NCBI RefSeq assembly: GCF_012516395.1 | Contig: NZ_CP051206.1 | Coordinates: forward strand, 310,001 to 374,000 | Source of the DNA: Dolichospermum flos-aquae CCAP 1403/13F | Lineage (GTDB): Bacteria > Cyanobacteriota > Cyanobacteriia > Cyanobacteriales > Nostocaceae | DNA length: 64,000 nt | Direction: 5' to 3' | In this document: piece after piece, positions 43,117-51,244 of the stretch | How positions within the stretch are numbered: position 1 is the stretch's first letter | Layout: each line of letters opens with the position of its first letter | Program-made: the position numbers and the translations under genes | The notes under the pieces: model-generated | Database searches by the model: none | Told to the model about the DNA's origin: nothing | What the model saw: the letters and a program-made list of their open reading frames with translations, nothing else

Positions 43117-44406
43117 CTACGTTTCTATTAAAATTGGATTAATATCAAACCAAGATCCATTTTCATCTCGGTATTCAAATACAAACATACTGCGAAGTAG
43201 AATATCATATTTTTCATCTCCTCGATAGTTTTTTGTCTTTTGTACTTCTTTTAATAACTCCCATTCGTCAGGTGTAATTGCTAAATTTAACTCATTACAA
43301 CGTTTTTTAATCACTGTTTCCAGACACTTTCGAGAAATTGGTGTATCTTCCATTTGTAAACAACGAAATAATAACATTAACAAGTTACGCAAATGACCAC
43401 CACTAACTTTACAAAGTCGTTCTAATGTCTCAGGACTATCAAATATTTTTGTAATTAAATTTTGACTTTCCTCTCCACTGACTCCGGGAAAAGCTCTTTT
43501 CATAATCATTTCTTTTAATAGTGTAATTCCTGCAGGATAATCTACACCATTCCTTTTTTTAACTGCTACCATTGGTAGAACTTTAGGGTCTACCCCAAAA
43601 CGATTTGTTAATCTACCTAAAGCATTAGAAAATATCAAAACTAGAGGAATTGTATAAACAACATGACATTTTAATTTATTTAATTGTTCACCCCTTTCTA
43701 CAAATAGATATTCTGGTTGATATTGACCATTTGGTTTAACAGCATTATCTACCCTATCTAGGTTATCAATAATTACAACTAAACCTGATTTACCACGTTT
43801 TTTTAGTCTTTCTCTTGCAGGAATAAGTAATTCTTGATTAATTGATTCTAAAATTCCATTGGTGCGAGGTTCTAAATATTGTCGAAGTTGACCCCGCAAT
43901 TTAGGACTATCCTTTGTTTTAGCAGTAATTTTGCCAATACCTACAGATAATTCCGCTTCAAAACCAATATCTAAGGGTGTTTGTAAAAGTTCCGCTATTT
44001 CTGTAAATAGATTTTGAAAGTATCCTGGTTTGAGTTTAATTTCTGCTGCTTCTAAACTTTGACTAACTTCACGAGTGATCGCCAGTAAAATATCTGTAAT
44101 ATCAATATCGGCTAAATCTAAACTTTGACTAGACTCAAAATAAACTACATGAAATTCCAAGTCTTCCAATTCTGCTTTTAATCGCAGTAATTCAGTAGAT
44201 TTACCACAACCAATATGTCCTGTAAATAATTGACAAGTGGGAATTTCAGGAGAAAGTAAAGCAATAGTTCTTTTAAATTCCCTAATAATTTCTGCACCCC
44301 GTACCTCGGAAAAATCAATATAATATTGTCTATCTTCAGATTTACTTTGATCAAGAGTTTTGTTAGGGTTACAAGCTTGATAAAATTTTGTTAAATCAAA
44401 TGTCAT
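43117..44406 (-). CDS. P-loop (AAA/KAP-like) ATPase upstream of the TPR gene
   Basis: This 429-aa protein begins MTFDLTKFYQACNPNKTLDQ. It has Walker A GHIGCGKSTELLRLKAEL (about 62-79) and Walker B LVVIIDNLDRV (about 205-215), then a winged-helix-like C-terminus ending ENGSWFDINPILIE. A sensor-type HVVYTIPLVLIF strand follows Walker B. I recognise it as a recurrent cyanobacterial ATPase that is found with the TPR/degenerate P-loop protein encoded next, but I know no assigned function. It is not a transporter subunit. STAND-like signalling or a conflict system is possible (inference). Confidence 0.7.
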   Translation of the reverse strand: MTFDLTKFYQACNPNKTLDQSKSEDRQYYIDFSEVRGAEIIREFKRTIALLSPEIPTCQLFTGHIGCGKSTELLRLKAELEDLEFHVVYFESSQSLDLADIDITDILLAITREVSQSLEAAEIKLKPGYFQNLFTEIAELLQTPLDIGFEAELSVGIGKITAKTKDSPKLRGQLRQYLEPRTNGILESINQELLIPARERLKKRGKSGLVVIIDNLDRVDNAVKPNGQYQPEYLFVERGEQLNKLKCHVVYTIPLVLIFSNALGRLTNRFGVDPKVLPMVAVKKRNGVDYPAGITLLKEMIMKRAFPGVSGEESQNLITKIFDSPETLERLCKVSGGHLRNLLMLLFRCLQMEDTPISRKCLETVIKKRCNELNLAITPDEWELLKEVQKTKNYRGDEKYDILLRSMFVFEYRDENGSWFDINPILIET

Positions 44407-44569
44407 GGTAAATTACCGGAAAATCATTCATTTATCATGGATATCTCAGTATTATACATAAAATCATAGAATCAAGCAAGATGTTAAGATGCCCATTATT
44501 GTCGGTAATTGTCCTAAATGATAAGATTAATGAACTATCAATAGTAAAAATATCATCAGGAATTTACAA

Positions 44570-45508
44570 ATGGTTTTTTTTAATCAAGATCAACAACTAG
44601 AAAATATCGGTAATCAAATTGTAGAGGCAACTTGGGCAGAGTTTCCCACTTTAGCAGCAAATCAAATTGCTTTGACTTGGGTTGTCTATGATCCTCCCGC
44701 ACCAGTTAATACAGGTGGTGCGCTGACTCCTAACGCTTTTTGGGAACATCCGGTGCGGGGTTTTAGCTATCGGGGAGGAGAACGGATTTATCCGGCCAGT
44801 GTGGTGAAGTTATTTTATTTGGTGGTGGTGCAAGAATGGCTAGAAAAAGGTATGAGTCAAACTTCGGGGGAATTAAACCGGGCTTTGACGGATATGATCG
44901 TTGATTCTAGTAATGATGCTACCAGTTTAATTGTGGATATCATCAGTGGGACTACTTCTGGTCCGCTGTTAAGTCCTGGTCCTTTTGAAACTTGGAAATA
45001 TCAACGCAATATTATTAATCGCTATTACCAGTCCTTGGGGTGGGAGGAAATGCAAGCAATTAATGTCTGTCAAAAAACCTGGGGTGATGGTCCCTATGGC
45101 CGGGAAAGGGCTTTTTATGGGGAGATGTTTGAAAATCGGAATATGGTGACGACGGATGCCACTGCGAGATTATTACATAGTATCGTGGGTGGGGTGACGG
45201 TTTCTAGTGAGCGATCGCAATCTATGATGAATTTAATCAAACGTAATATTAACCCTGATGACTTACCCCAAGATGTGGAAGAAGACCAGGTTACAGGCTT
45301 CTTAGGCGGTGGATTACCTCAAAATAGTCAAATCTGGTCAAAAGCAGGTTGGACAAGCACAGTCCGCCATGATGCGGCTTATATTGAACTACCAGATCAA
45401 CGTCCTTATCTGTTGGTGGTGTTTACGGAAGGGAAAGCACAAGCTAAGAGTCGGGAAATTTTACCTTTTGTGTCTGGAAGAATTGCAGAAGCGATCGCTA
45501 ATTTATAA
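44570..45508 (+). CDS. Serine hydrolase of the class A beta-lactamase fold
   Basis: The 312-aa protein has the acyl-enzyme motif in YPASVVKLFYL (SxxK, about residues 77-80), an SxN motif in VDSSNDATSLI (about 122), and a KAG in place of KTG in WSKAGWTST (about 261). It has no signal peptide, which is unusual for a periplasmic beta-lactamase, so a cytosolic peptidase or esterase-like role is possible. The stop codon TAA (45506-45508) coincides with the TTAT insertion site of the following mobile left end, so its C-terminus could have been reshaped. Confidence 0.8.
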   Translation: MVFFNQDQQLENIGNQIVEATWAEFPTLAANQIALTWVVYDPPAPVNTGGALTPNAFWEHPVRGFSYRGGERIYPASVVKLFYLVVVQEWLEKGMSQTSGELNRALTDMIVDSSNDATSLIVDIISGTTSGPLLSPGPFETWKYQRNIINRYYQSLGWEEMQAINVCQKTWGDGPYGRERAFYGEMFENRNMVTTDATARLLHSIVGGVTVSSERSQSMMNLIKRNINPDDLPQDVEEDQVTGFLGGGLPQNSQIWSKAGWTSTVRHDAAYIELPDQRPYLLVVFTEGKAQAKSREILPFVSGRIAEAIANL

Positions 45509-45598
45509 GAGCATCCGGTAAGCGTAAAACGAGCGCGGCTTGGCTCCCTGAGATATAAGCGACACGAGGGATTTTAATCCCTGTGGTATGTTAGAATT
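45507..45598 (+). mobile_element. IS200/IS605-type left end without a tnpB
   Basis: The sequence CATCCGGTAAGCGTAAAACG, a hairpin ending CCCTGAG and ATATAAGCGACACGAG repeat the left end found at 39066. It follows TTAT (45503-45506). A short inverted repeat (AGGGATTTTAATCCCT, 45567-45582) comes next. No tnpB follows; instead the HEARO-like element begins at 45602. Confidence 0.7.
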
Positions 45599-45601
45599 AA
45601 A

Positions 45602-45938
45602 TTGTGAGTAAGAACAAAAAACATCTATGTGTTAAAGCATCCTAGTACGGAGCAATCCCGGCTTCTATGAAACAACGGTTAGGTTCAAGTCCTAACGGCA
45701 GTATGACTTAAAAGAGCGAGTAATGGCAGGGTGTGGAGCGTACCGAGTCTTGGCTTAGTGATGGATTCTGAAAACATTGAAAACAATAAAAGTAAGCGCA
45801 ATTTCAACACCTTGATTGGCAGTTGTTTTGAGCGTCTAGGCGGCGTTTGGCGGTCGCAGCGAGATTGGATTGGGCTAAACCCTTAATCTAATTCTGTCAG
45901 TAGAATCTCAGTGGCTTGGCTCCCTGAGAGTGTCAAAG
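45602..45938 (+). ncRNA. HEARO/omega-RNA-like structured element, copy 2
   Basis: This 337-bp unit matches copy 1 (10616-10944) from TTGTGAGTAAGAA to GAGTGTCAAAG. Differences include several substitutions and a few short indels (for example an extra CATTGAAAA near 45775). Pairing is kept where bases differ: GGAG pairs with CTCC in copy 1 and with CTTC (G-T wobble) here. The right-end hairpin differs in its inner bases yet keeps CTCAG/CTGAG. It would be transcribed rightward. No nuclease gene follows; an amidase gene starts 41 bp later. Confidence 0.55.
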
Positions 45939-45978
45939 AATTGCAATTGCCGGGACTTAGCAACGGAAATAGGTAAAA

Positions 45979-47325
45979 ATGGGGCGGATTTTTATTTCTG
46001 CGGCACATGGTGGCACAGAAGCGGGTAAAAATGACCCCGGTGCGATCGCTGGTGGCACAACGGAAGCAAAGGAAATGATTCTTTTGCGAGATTTGGTAGT
46101 GACAGAACTCCGTACCCGTAACGTAGAGGTTTTAGCTGTTCCTGATGATTTGAGTGCGGCTCAAACCATCGCTTGGATTAATGCTCGTGCTAATACCAAG
46201 GATGTAGCGCTAGAAATTCAAGCCAATGCTGCTAATAGTCCATCGGTGCGGGGAGCAAGTGCATTTTATATTGCCAAAAATGACCAACGCAAACAAAATG
46301 CCGAAATGGTATTAATGGCACTTTTGCGTCGTGTCCCCCAATTACCAAATCGCGGAGTAAAACCAGATACAGATAGTGGCTTGGGTAATTTACAATTTTG
46401 TCGTCAAACTGTGATTGGAGCTTTATTACTACAAGTCGGGTTTTTAAGCAGTCCTGAAGATCGGGCTTTATTACAAAGTCGTCGTCGTGATTTTGCCATC
46501 GGAATTGCGGAAGGACTGACTACTTGGAATCAAGCAAATGATCCTCAGCAACCAACGACCGAAAATTATTCTAGCATTAATATCAATATTAATGGACAAA
46601 ATTACTCTGAACAAGGAGTATTAATTAATGGGAATGCTTACATCCCAATTGATTTAGTAGATCGGTTACGGATTGATATTTCCAAATTAGCTAATTTACG
46701 CCGAATTACCTATCGCCAAATAGTGTATATTAAAGCTGTAGAACTTCGAGACTCTCATATTTCTATTGATTGGGATAGTGCCACGCGCACAGTAAAATTA
46801 CGCTCAATTTCAACAGTTTGTCCTGGACAAATTGAGCAACTTATCTCCAATGGTAATACATCAGAAGTACAGCTACAACTATTTCTAAAAACCAATAATG
46901 AAACCGCCATTACACAGTTTCCTGATCTTCCTAAACTATATCGAGAAGAAGCAACAATTGAAGGCATAAATCATGATATTGCTTTTTGTCAAATGTGTTT
47001 AGAAACTGGATTTTTACGGTTTGGTACTGACATTAAATCCCAGCAAAATAACTTTGCCGGTTTGGGTGCAGTTGGTGGTGGTGCGGAAGGAGCATCATTT
47101 CCCAGCGCCAGAATTGGTGTCAGAGCGCATATTCAACATTTAAAAGCCTATGCCAGTTTAGAACCTTTAGTCCAACAAGAAGTAGATCCTAGATTTCGCT
47201 TTGTTACTAGAGGAGTTGCGTCGTCAGTTCATCAATTGTCAGGGCGCTGGTCTGCGGATTTAGACTACGGAATTAAAATTACAGCTATTCTCAGAAGACT
47301 CTATGAATCAGCAAATCTTTTGTAA
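45979..47325 (+). CDS. N-acetylmuramoyl-L-alanine amidase-like protein with glucosaminidase-like end
   Basis: The 448-aa protein has an Amidase_3-type N-domain (about 1-180) with the first zinc ligand in FISAAHGGTEAGKNDPGA and a Glu in TEAKEMILL. The third ligand position reads LEIQANAA where active enzymes have HAN, so the site may be inactive. A copper-amine-oxidase-like stalk domain (about 200-285, GVLINGNAYIPIDLVDRL) is followed by a glucosaminidase-like domain (about 320-448: HDIAFCQMCLETGFLRFGTD, NNFAGLGA). No signal peptide is seen. It may remodel or bind cell wall. Confidence 0.82.
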   Translation: MGRIFISAAHGGTEAGKNDPGAIAGGTTEAKEMILLRDLVVTELRTRNVEVLAVPDDLSAAQTIAWINARANTKDVALEIQANAANSPSVRGASAFYIAKNDQRKQNAEMVLMALLRRVPQLPNRGVKPDTDSGLGNLQFCRQTVIGALLLQVGFLSSPEDRALLQSRRRDFAIGIAEGLTTWNQANDPQQPTTENYSSINININGQNYSEQGVLINGNAYIPIDLVDRLRIDISKLANLRRITYRQIVYIKAVELRDSHISIDWDSATRTVKLRSISTVCPGQIEQLISNGNTSEVQLQLFLKTNNETAITQFPDLPKLYREEATIEGINHDIAFCQMCLETGFLRFGTDIKSQQNNFAGLGAVGGGAEGASFPSARIGVRAHIQHLKAYASLEPLVQQEVDPRFRFVTRGVASSVHQLSGRWSADLDYGIKITAILRRLYESANLL

Positions 47326-47452
47326 TTAGGGAACGGGGAAACAGGGAACAGGGAATAGGATAAAAATATTCTTTATTCTTCATTTTTCCTTCCTGAGTCC
47401 TGACTCCTCAATCCTGTTATAGTGCTATTAATGATGATTTGGAACAATATTT

Positions 47453-48112
47453 GTGTTTCCCCTCTACGATGACAACCCCACCCGAATTACTCCATATTTT
47501 ACCTATGGGTTAATTGGAATGAATGTCCTAGTTTTTCTCCATGAAATAAACTTGTCAAGTCTACAACTAGAACAATTTTTTCAATTGTATGCGGTAATAC
47601 CGCAAGAATTAACCATTAACTGGAGTCGAGAGTGGACAACCTTATTTACATCACAATTTTTGCATGGAGGTTGGTGGCACTTAATATCCAATATGGTCTA
47701 TTTGTGGGTATTTGGTAACAATATTGAAGACCGCTTAGGACATTTTAAATATCTATTGTTTTATTTAACCTGTGGGGCTATAGCTGCTCTATGTCAATGG
47801 TTTATTGGTATGTACTCTGCTGTTCCTTCCTTGGGAGCAAGTGGGGCAATTTCTGGAGTTTTAGGTGCATATTTAATCTGGTTTCCTCAAGCAAGAATTA
47901 CCACTTTAATCTTTTTAGGTTTTTTTATCACCACAATTAATGTTCCGGCATTAGTAATTATTGGTATTTTCTTTGTGCAAAATCTCATTTCTGGTTTTGC
48001 TAGTCTCCAAGCAGCAGCTAATATGAGTGTAGAAACGGGAGGAGTCGCTTATTGGGCGCATCTTGGAGGTTTTGTCGTCGGGAGTATTTTTGCACTGGTG
48101 AATAGGGAATAG
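47453..48112 (+). CDS. Rhomboid-family intramembrane serine protease
   Basis: This 219-aa protein has six membrane segments. The start is a GTG (47453), which gives the usual MFPLYDDNPTRITPYFTYGL. The catalytic Ser is in SLGASGAISGVLGAY (about 132) and the His in AYWAHLGGFVVGSIF (about 202). The ERLGH-type and HxxxN features (HGGWWHLISNMVYLWVFG) are complete. The substrate is unknown. Confidence 0.93.
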   Translation: MFPLYDDNPTRITPYFTYGLIGMNVLVFLHEINLSSLQLEQFFQLYAVIPQELTINWSREWTTLFTSQFLHGGWWHLISNMVYLWVFGNNIEDRLGHFKYLLFYLTCGAIAALCQWFIGMYSAVPSLGASGAISGVLGAYLIWFPQARITTLIFLGFFITTINVPALVIIGIFFVQNLISGFASLQAAANMSVETGGVAYWAHLGGFVVGSIFALVNRE

Positions 48113-48243
48113 GGAATAGGGAATAGGGAATTGGTGATTGGTGATTGGTGATTGGTGATTGGTGATTGGTGATTGGTGATTGGTGATTGGTGATTGGTGA
48201 TTGGTGATTGGTGATTGGTGATTGGTGATTGGTGATTGGTGAT
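48098..48243. repeat. Tandem repeats GAATAGG and GATTGGTG
   Basis: Four GAATAGG heptamers are followed by about fifteen copies of the octamer GATTGGTG (48130-48243), directly after the rhomboid stop codon. This is a classic STRR block, prone to slippage. Confidence 0.92.
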
Positions 48244-48342
48244 TAAATCCTTATTTTCATCCTGTTAATCCTTAAATCCTGGACATCCTGATAGCGAAGC
48301 GTGGCGTTAGCCATTTCTGACAATATTCTGACAATTTTCATA

Positions 48343-48819
48343 TTAAATATTCAAATCTCGTAAAGCTAAACGAATTTGCTCTAAGCGAGTGCGGTTGACA
48401 CCAAAATCAGAATCTCCCACACGAGAAGAAGAACGAATATGAATAACTGAATCATTGCTAGGAAAATAAAATTCTACATCATCAACGAATTTGAAAATGC
48501 GACTTTTAGAAATCGCATGAATATAATTATCTGTTTGTTCTATAACTGTGGTGCGGGGAACAACCGTGAGAACTTTGAGTAAGGTTTCTCTAGCCTTATC
48601 TCTTGTTACATCATAAGTGATTGGTGCAATAGCGTGTTTAGCATCAGCATTTTGACTGACAACACAGTTAGGGGAAGTTGGACAAGGACGAAGAGAACCT
48701 GATTCAATTCCCAAGTCAGAAGCCGAAGCAGTTGCAGGAACTATGCAACTAATGATCAGAGTTAGAAATATCGAGAAAATAATATTCCGTAGTCGGGCGA
48801 TTGTTGTTAAATTGGACAT
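48343..48819 (-). CDS. DUF1499 protein with signal peptide
   Basis: The 158-aa protein starts with a hydrophobic export signal (NIIFSIFLTLIISCIVPATASA, about 13-34). The DUF1499 domain follows: LRPCPTSPNCVVSQNAD, then RTTVIEQTDNYIHAISKSRIFKFVDDVEFYF. The family is widespread in cyanobacteria and plants with no proven role. It is monocistronic. The 600-bp region upstream carries a long repeat. Confidence 0.88.
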   Translation of the reverse strand: MSNLTTIARLRNIIFSIFLTLIISCIVPATASASDLGIESGSLRPCPTSPNCVVSQNADAKHAIAPITYDVTRDKARETLLKVLTVVPRTTVIEQTDNYIHAISKSRIFKFVDDVEFYFPSNDSVIHIRSSSRVGDSDFGVNRTRLEQIRLALRDLNI

Positions 48820-49039
48820 AATCAGTTAATTACTATATTCTGTGATTTAAGATATATTATCAGCTTTTGATATATTATTGTCTGAATCGGGCGCATATAG
48901 TCGCTGGGGAAAGTACCAATGTACTTATGCTGTATTCGGGTAAATGGGTAGCCTTTCGCTTACCATCATGAAATAATATGCTTGTAGTTTAATTCCAGAT
49001 TCTATTTATTCTCATCATCAATGCTATTGATCATTTCTT
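48820..49039. other. Intergenic region upstream of DUF1499
   Basis: AT-rich sequence with a likely leftward promoter for the DUF1499 gene. A GGGTAAATGGGTAGCCTTTCGC stretch at about 48938-48958 resembles short dispersed repeats. No gene is seen. Confidence 0.35.
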
Positions 49040-49404
49040 ATGGCTGTATGATAAGCTTGAGTTATAGAAAATCAATAATACTTTTGATATTTATAACTTA
49101 TAGCAATTTGCCTTTAGATTTTCTTAATAATTAATTGAGAATCTTTTCTATTTATCAACGAGGTTGCAATACTTTCCGCGATTTGCTATAATTTCAGAGA
49201 ATTTCATAATTAGGTTACTATTGTCAATTTTGGATATTTCAAAAGATGTTAGTCTCAACCCCTTTATTGACAGTGGTTTCAGAAATTAATTTCCCAGGTT
49301 AATACAAAACTTTACAAAAATTTTAGCCATAAATTTGCTCAAACATGATCTAATTTGAGCGATAGTAAAAATTTACTATTGACAAATTGGTAGAAAAGTG
49401 ATAT
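49040..49404 (+). repeat. 365-bp direct repeat, left copy (flanks the toxin-antitoxin island)
   Basis: The sequence from ATGGCTGTATGATAAGCTTG to AAAAGTGATAT is repeated in the same orientation and with the same length at 51245-51609, differing at only a few positions. It has no long frame. Near its end it carries TTGACA, 17 bp, then TATTTG, a promoter-like pair pointing rightward. The left copy leads into a PIN-domain remnant. Confidence 0.9.
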
Positions 49405-49436
49405 TTGCACTGATATTATAGAGTGAACGTCTAAAT

Positions 49437-49565
49437 ATGGGTAGGGGTTTAGAAAATGATTCTAAGTTATCAAATCAGGTACGAGAAATAATTACCAATC
49501 CTGAGAATTTAATTTTTGTTACTGCTATTAGTGCTTGGGAAATTTCTATTAAACAGTCTTATTGA
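49437..49565 (+). pseudogene. PIN-domain (VapC-type) toxin fragment
   Basis: From ATG 49437 the 42-codon frame reads MGRGLENDSKLSNQVREIIT, then NPENLIFVTAISAWEISIKQSY. The second part matches the segment around the second acidic residue of PIN-domain RNases (SAISAWEIAIK). The first catalytic Asp and the C-terminal half are absent. It ends at the tail of the convergent TumE gene. Confidence 0.6.
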
Positions 49566-49957
49566 GATTTTATATGTTCAGAAATTTGTCTTAAAATTTC
49601 TTCAATATCAACAGATAAATACGGAAAAACGGAATCTTCAGAACCATCATGTAAATGATGGGGATAGGTTGAAATTTCAGGATGATGGGGTGCGTTATCC
49701 CAACGTTTTATTAGTTCTCTATTTTCAGCTTGCCAATGGAAACTATATTTAATTATTTCTACTTGTCCTGATGCTATTTGCAAGAATTCAAACATTTCTA
49801 AAAAGCTACCATCTTTTAATGTCAGACGATAACGCCATAGTCCTTTATCAGTTTGTGATTCTTCTCGAATAATCGTTAAATTTACGACTTCTGGACAAAG
49901 TGCAATTACAGATTTTATCCATGCCAAATAGTCATCGGCATTTCTAACATTTTTCAT
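49559..49957 (-). CDS. TumE-type toxin (DUF6516)
   Basis: The 132-aa protein has the DUF6516 pattern DYLAWIKSVIALCPEVVNLT, LWRYRLTLKDGSFLEMFEFL and WDNAPHHPEISTYPHHLHDG (with the His-rich segment near residue 90). TumE is the putative toxin of the TumE/TumA toxin-antitoxin family. It overlaps the antitoxin gene by four bases (ATGA-type), indicating coupling. The toxin acts in the cytosol; its target is not certain. Confidence 0.82.
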   Translation of the reverse strand: MKNVRNADDYLAWIKSVIALCPEVVNLTIIREESQTDKGLWRYRLTLKDGSFLEMFEFLQIASGQVEIIKYSFHWQAENRELIKRWDNAPHHPEISTYPHHLHDGSEDSVFPYLSVDIEEILRQISEHIKSQ

Positions 49958-50253
49958 AAAGCTTGTTCTAATTTATGGATTTTTTGGAAGATATCTTTGC
50001 GTAGTTCACATAAGCCGAACCATTCAAAAAAATCCATTTCATCTCCTAAATTTCCTGAGTTAAATTGTTCTAAAAATTGTTCAGAAGCGAGTTGATATTT
50101 TTGCTCAAATTTATCTATATCTAAGTTATAGATAGCGATTTTTTGACGATAACGGGTTAAAATTAAATTTAAAAGTTGTCCGATAATTCTATCTAATTCT
50201 GTGTTGTCGCTACAGTTTTCACTCAACAATTCTAATTTTTCTAATGTATTCAT
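49954..50253 (-). CDS. TumA-type antitoxin
   Basis: The 99-aa all-helical protein (MNTLEKLELLSENCSDNTEL; RYRQKIAIYNLDIDKFEQKY; EMDFFEWFGLCELRKDIFQK) has the size, helix pattern and position of TumA antitoxins, directly upstream of and overlapping the TumE gene. It should bind and neutralise TumE. The spacer upstream (50254-50338) would contain the leftward promoter. Confidence 0.8.
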   Translation of the reverse strand: MNTLEKLELLSENCSDNTELDRIIGQLLNLILTRYRQKIAIYNLDIDKFEQKYQLASEQFLEQFNSGNLGDEMDFFEWFGLCELRKDIFQKIHKLEQAL

Positions 50254-50338
50254 AATTATATATATGTTTTTAGTGAATTTTTTCTTGATTATACACTATT
50301 CGAGGCAATAAATACCATATATGGGTGCGGCTCTTTTA

Positions 50339-50514
50339 GAGGGTGTTTGAAAAGTCTAATTTATTACTTGCAAGGGCGACTAGAAGTCGCGGAACCACAC
50401 AGACGAAACCCACCTTCGTGGGTTCAAAAGCCTTGATTTTTCGTTAGTCCACGCAGGTGGACTTTGTTTGTGTAGTAGCGATTTCTAATCGCCGGAAACT
50501 TTTCAAACATCCTC
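50339..50514 (+). mobile_element. 176-bp MITE with TTA target duplication
   Basis: Terminal repeats GAGGGTGTTTGAAAAGT and GAGGATGTTTGAAAAGT (16 of 17 match) are flanked by TTA (50336-50338 and 50515-50517). The interior differs from the 163-bp copies: it contains GGGCGACTAGAAGTCGCGG and CCCACCTTCGTGGGTT hairpins. It separates the two toxin-antitoxin operons. Confidence 0.85.
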
Positions 50515-50549
50515 TTAGGAAGACAAAATACTACATCCGCGTCTGGGGA

Positions 50550-50597
50550 TTGTACAATTTGCCCAAACCCGCTATACTTGTACAATAAACAGTACAG
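50550..50597 (+). promoter_or_regulatory. yefM-yoeB promoter with overlapping TTGTACAA operators
   Basis: TTGTAC (50550-50555), a 17-bp spacer and TATACT (50573-50578) form a good sigma-70-type promoter. The palindrome TTGTACAA occurs at 50550-50557 and again at 50578-50585, so it covers both promoter boxes; a half-site AGTACAG follows at 50591-50597. In E. coli the YefM-YoeB complex binds TGTACA palindromes, so this is a likely autoregulatory operator. Confidence 0.75.
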
Positions 50598-50608
50598 GTT
50601 CTCCGCCA

Positions 50609-50863
50609 ATGAAAATTATCTCTTTTAGCGAGGCCAGAAATAGTCTGAAAACGGTTTTAGACCAGGTGACGGAAGATGCCGACTATACAATTATCACTAG
50701 ACGGGATGCTGATGATACAGTGGTGATGTCCCTGGAGTTTTTTAATAGTCTCATGGAGACTGTGCATTTATTGAAGTCTCCGGCAAATGCAGCCCATTTA
50801 GAACGTTCCATTGCTCAATTTAAGCAGGGGAAAGTGGTGCAGCGAGATTTGTTAAATGAGTAG
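50609..50863 (+). CDS. yefM: YefM/Phd-family antitoxin
   Basis: The 84-aa antitoxin starts MKIISFSEARNSLKTVLDQV and contains TIITRRDADDTVVMSLEFFN, the Phd/YefM DNA-binding fold. Its C-terminus (SIAQFKQGKVVQRDLL) wraps the toxin in known structures. It overlaps yoeB by eight bases. It should repress the operon through the TTGTACAA sites upstream. Confidence 0.94.
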   Translation: MKIISFSEARNSLKTVLDQVTEDADYTIITRRDADDTVVMSLEFFNSLMETVHLLKSPANAAHLERSIAQFKQGKVVQRDLLNE

Positions 50864-51116
50864 AATGTTGGCTTGGACTGATGAGGCTTGGGGTAATTAT
50901 CTTTACTGGCAAGGGCAAGACAAAAAGACTCTCAAAAGAATCAATAAGTTGATTGAGGAGACGATGCGGATGCCTTTTGAGGGTATTGGTAAACCAGAGC
51001 CTCTCAAGGAAAATTTAGCCGGATTTTGGTCACGGCGAATTGATGATACAAATCGTTTGGTTTATGCTGTTGATGATGTCTATGTAACTATTATTTCTTG
51101 CCGATATCATTATTAA
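50856..51116 (+). CDS. yoeB: YoeB/Txe-family mRNA interferase toxin
   Basis: The 86-aa toxin is a ribosome-dependent mRNase of the RelE superfamily. The conserved catalytic Glu and Arg region (GKPEPLKENLAGFWSRRID, RLVYAV) and the C-terminal His-Tyr (CRYHY) are complete, so it should be active. It begins within the antitoxin gene, which supports translational coupling. Confidence 0.95.
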   Translation: MSRMLAWTDEAWGNYLYWQGQDKKTLKRINKLIEETMRMPFEGIGKPEPLKENLAGFWSRRIDDTNRLVYAVDDVYVTIISCRYHY

Positions 51117-51244
51117 TTTTGCACTAAGTAGGTTGGCGTTAAAAATTGTCGTTATGACAAGGGAACAGGGAAGAGGTTTTGGGAGATTTTACTTTTCTTT
51201 ACAGAGTTTGGTTTTATAATGTTGACCTAGTTATATTATTCATA

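Noticed and set aside
45979-47325. Prophage endolysin, from the amidase plus glucosaminidase domains
   Set aside because: No phage genes are nearby, and the domain order matches chromosomal cyanobacterial cell-wall proteins.
48130-48243. Octamer array GATTGGTG as a possible iteron origin
   Set aside because: It is a perfect slippage-type tandem with no replication gene or DnaA boxes; similar blocks occur after many genes.
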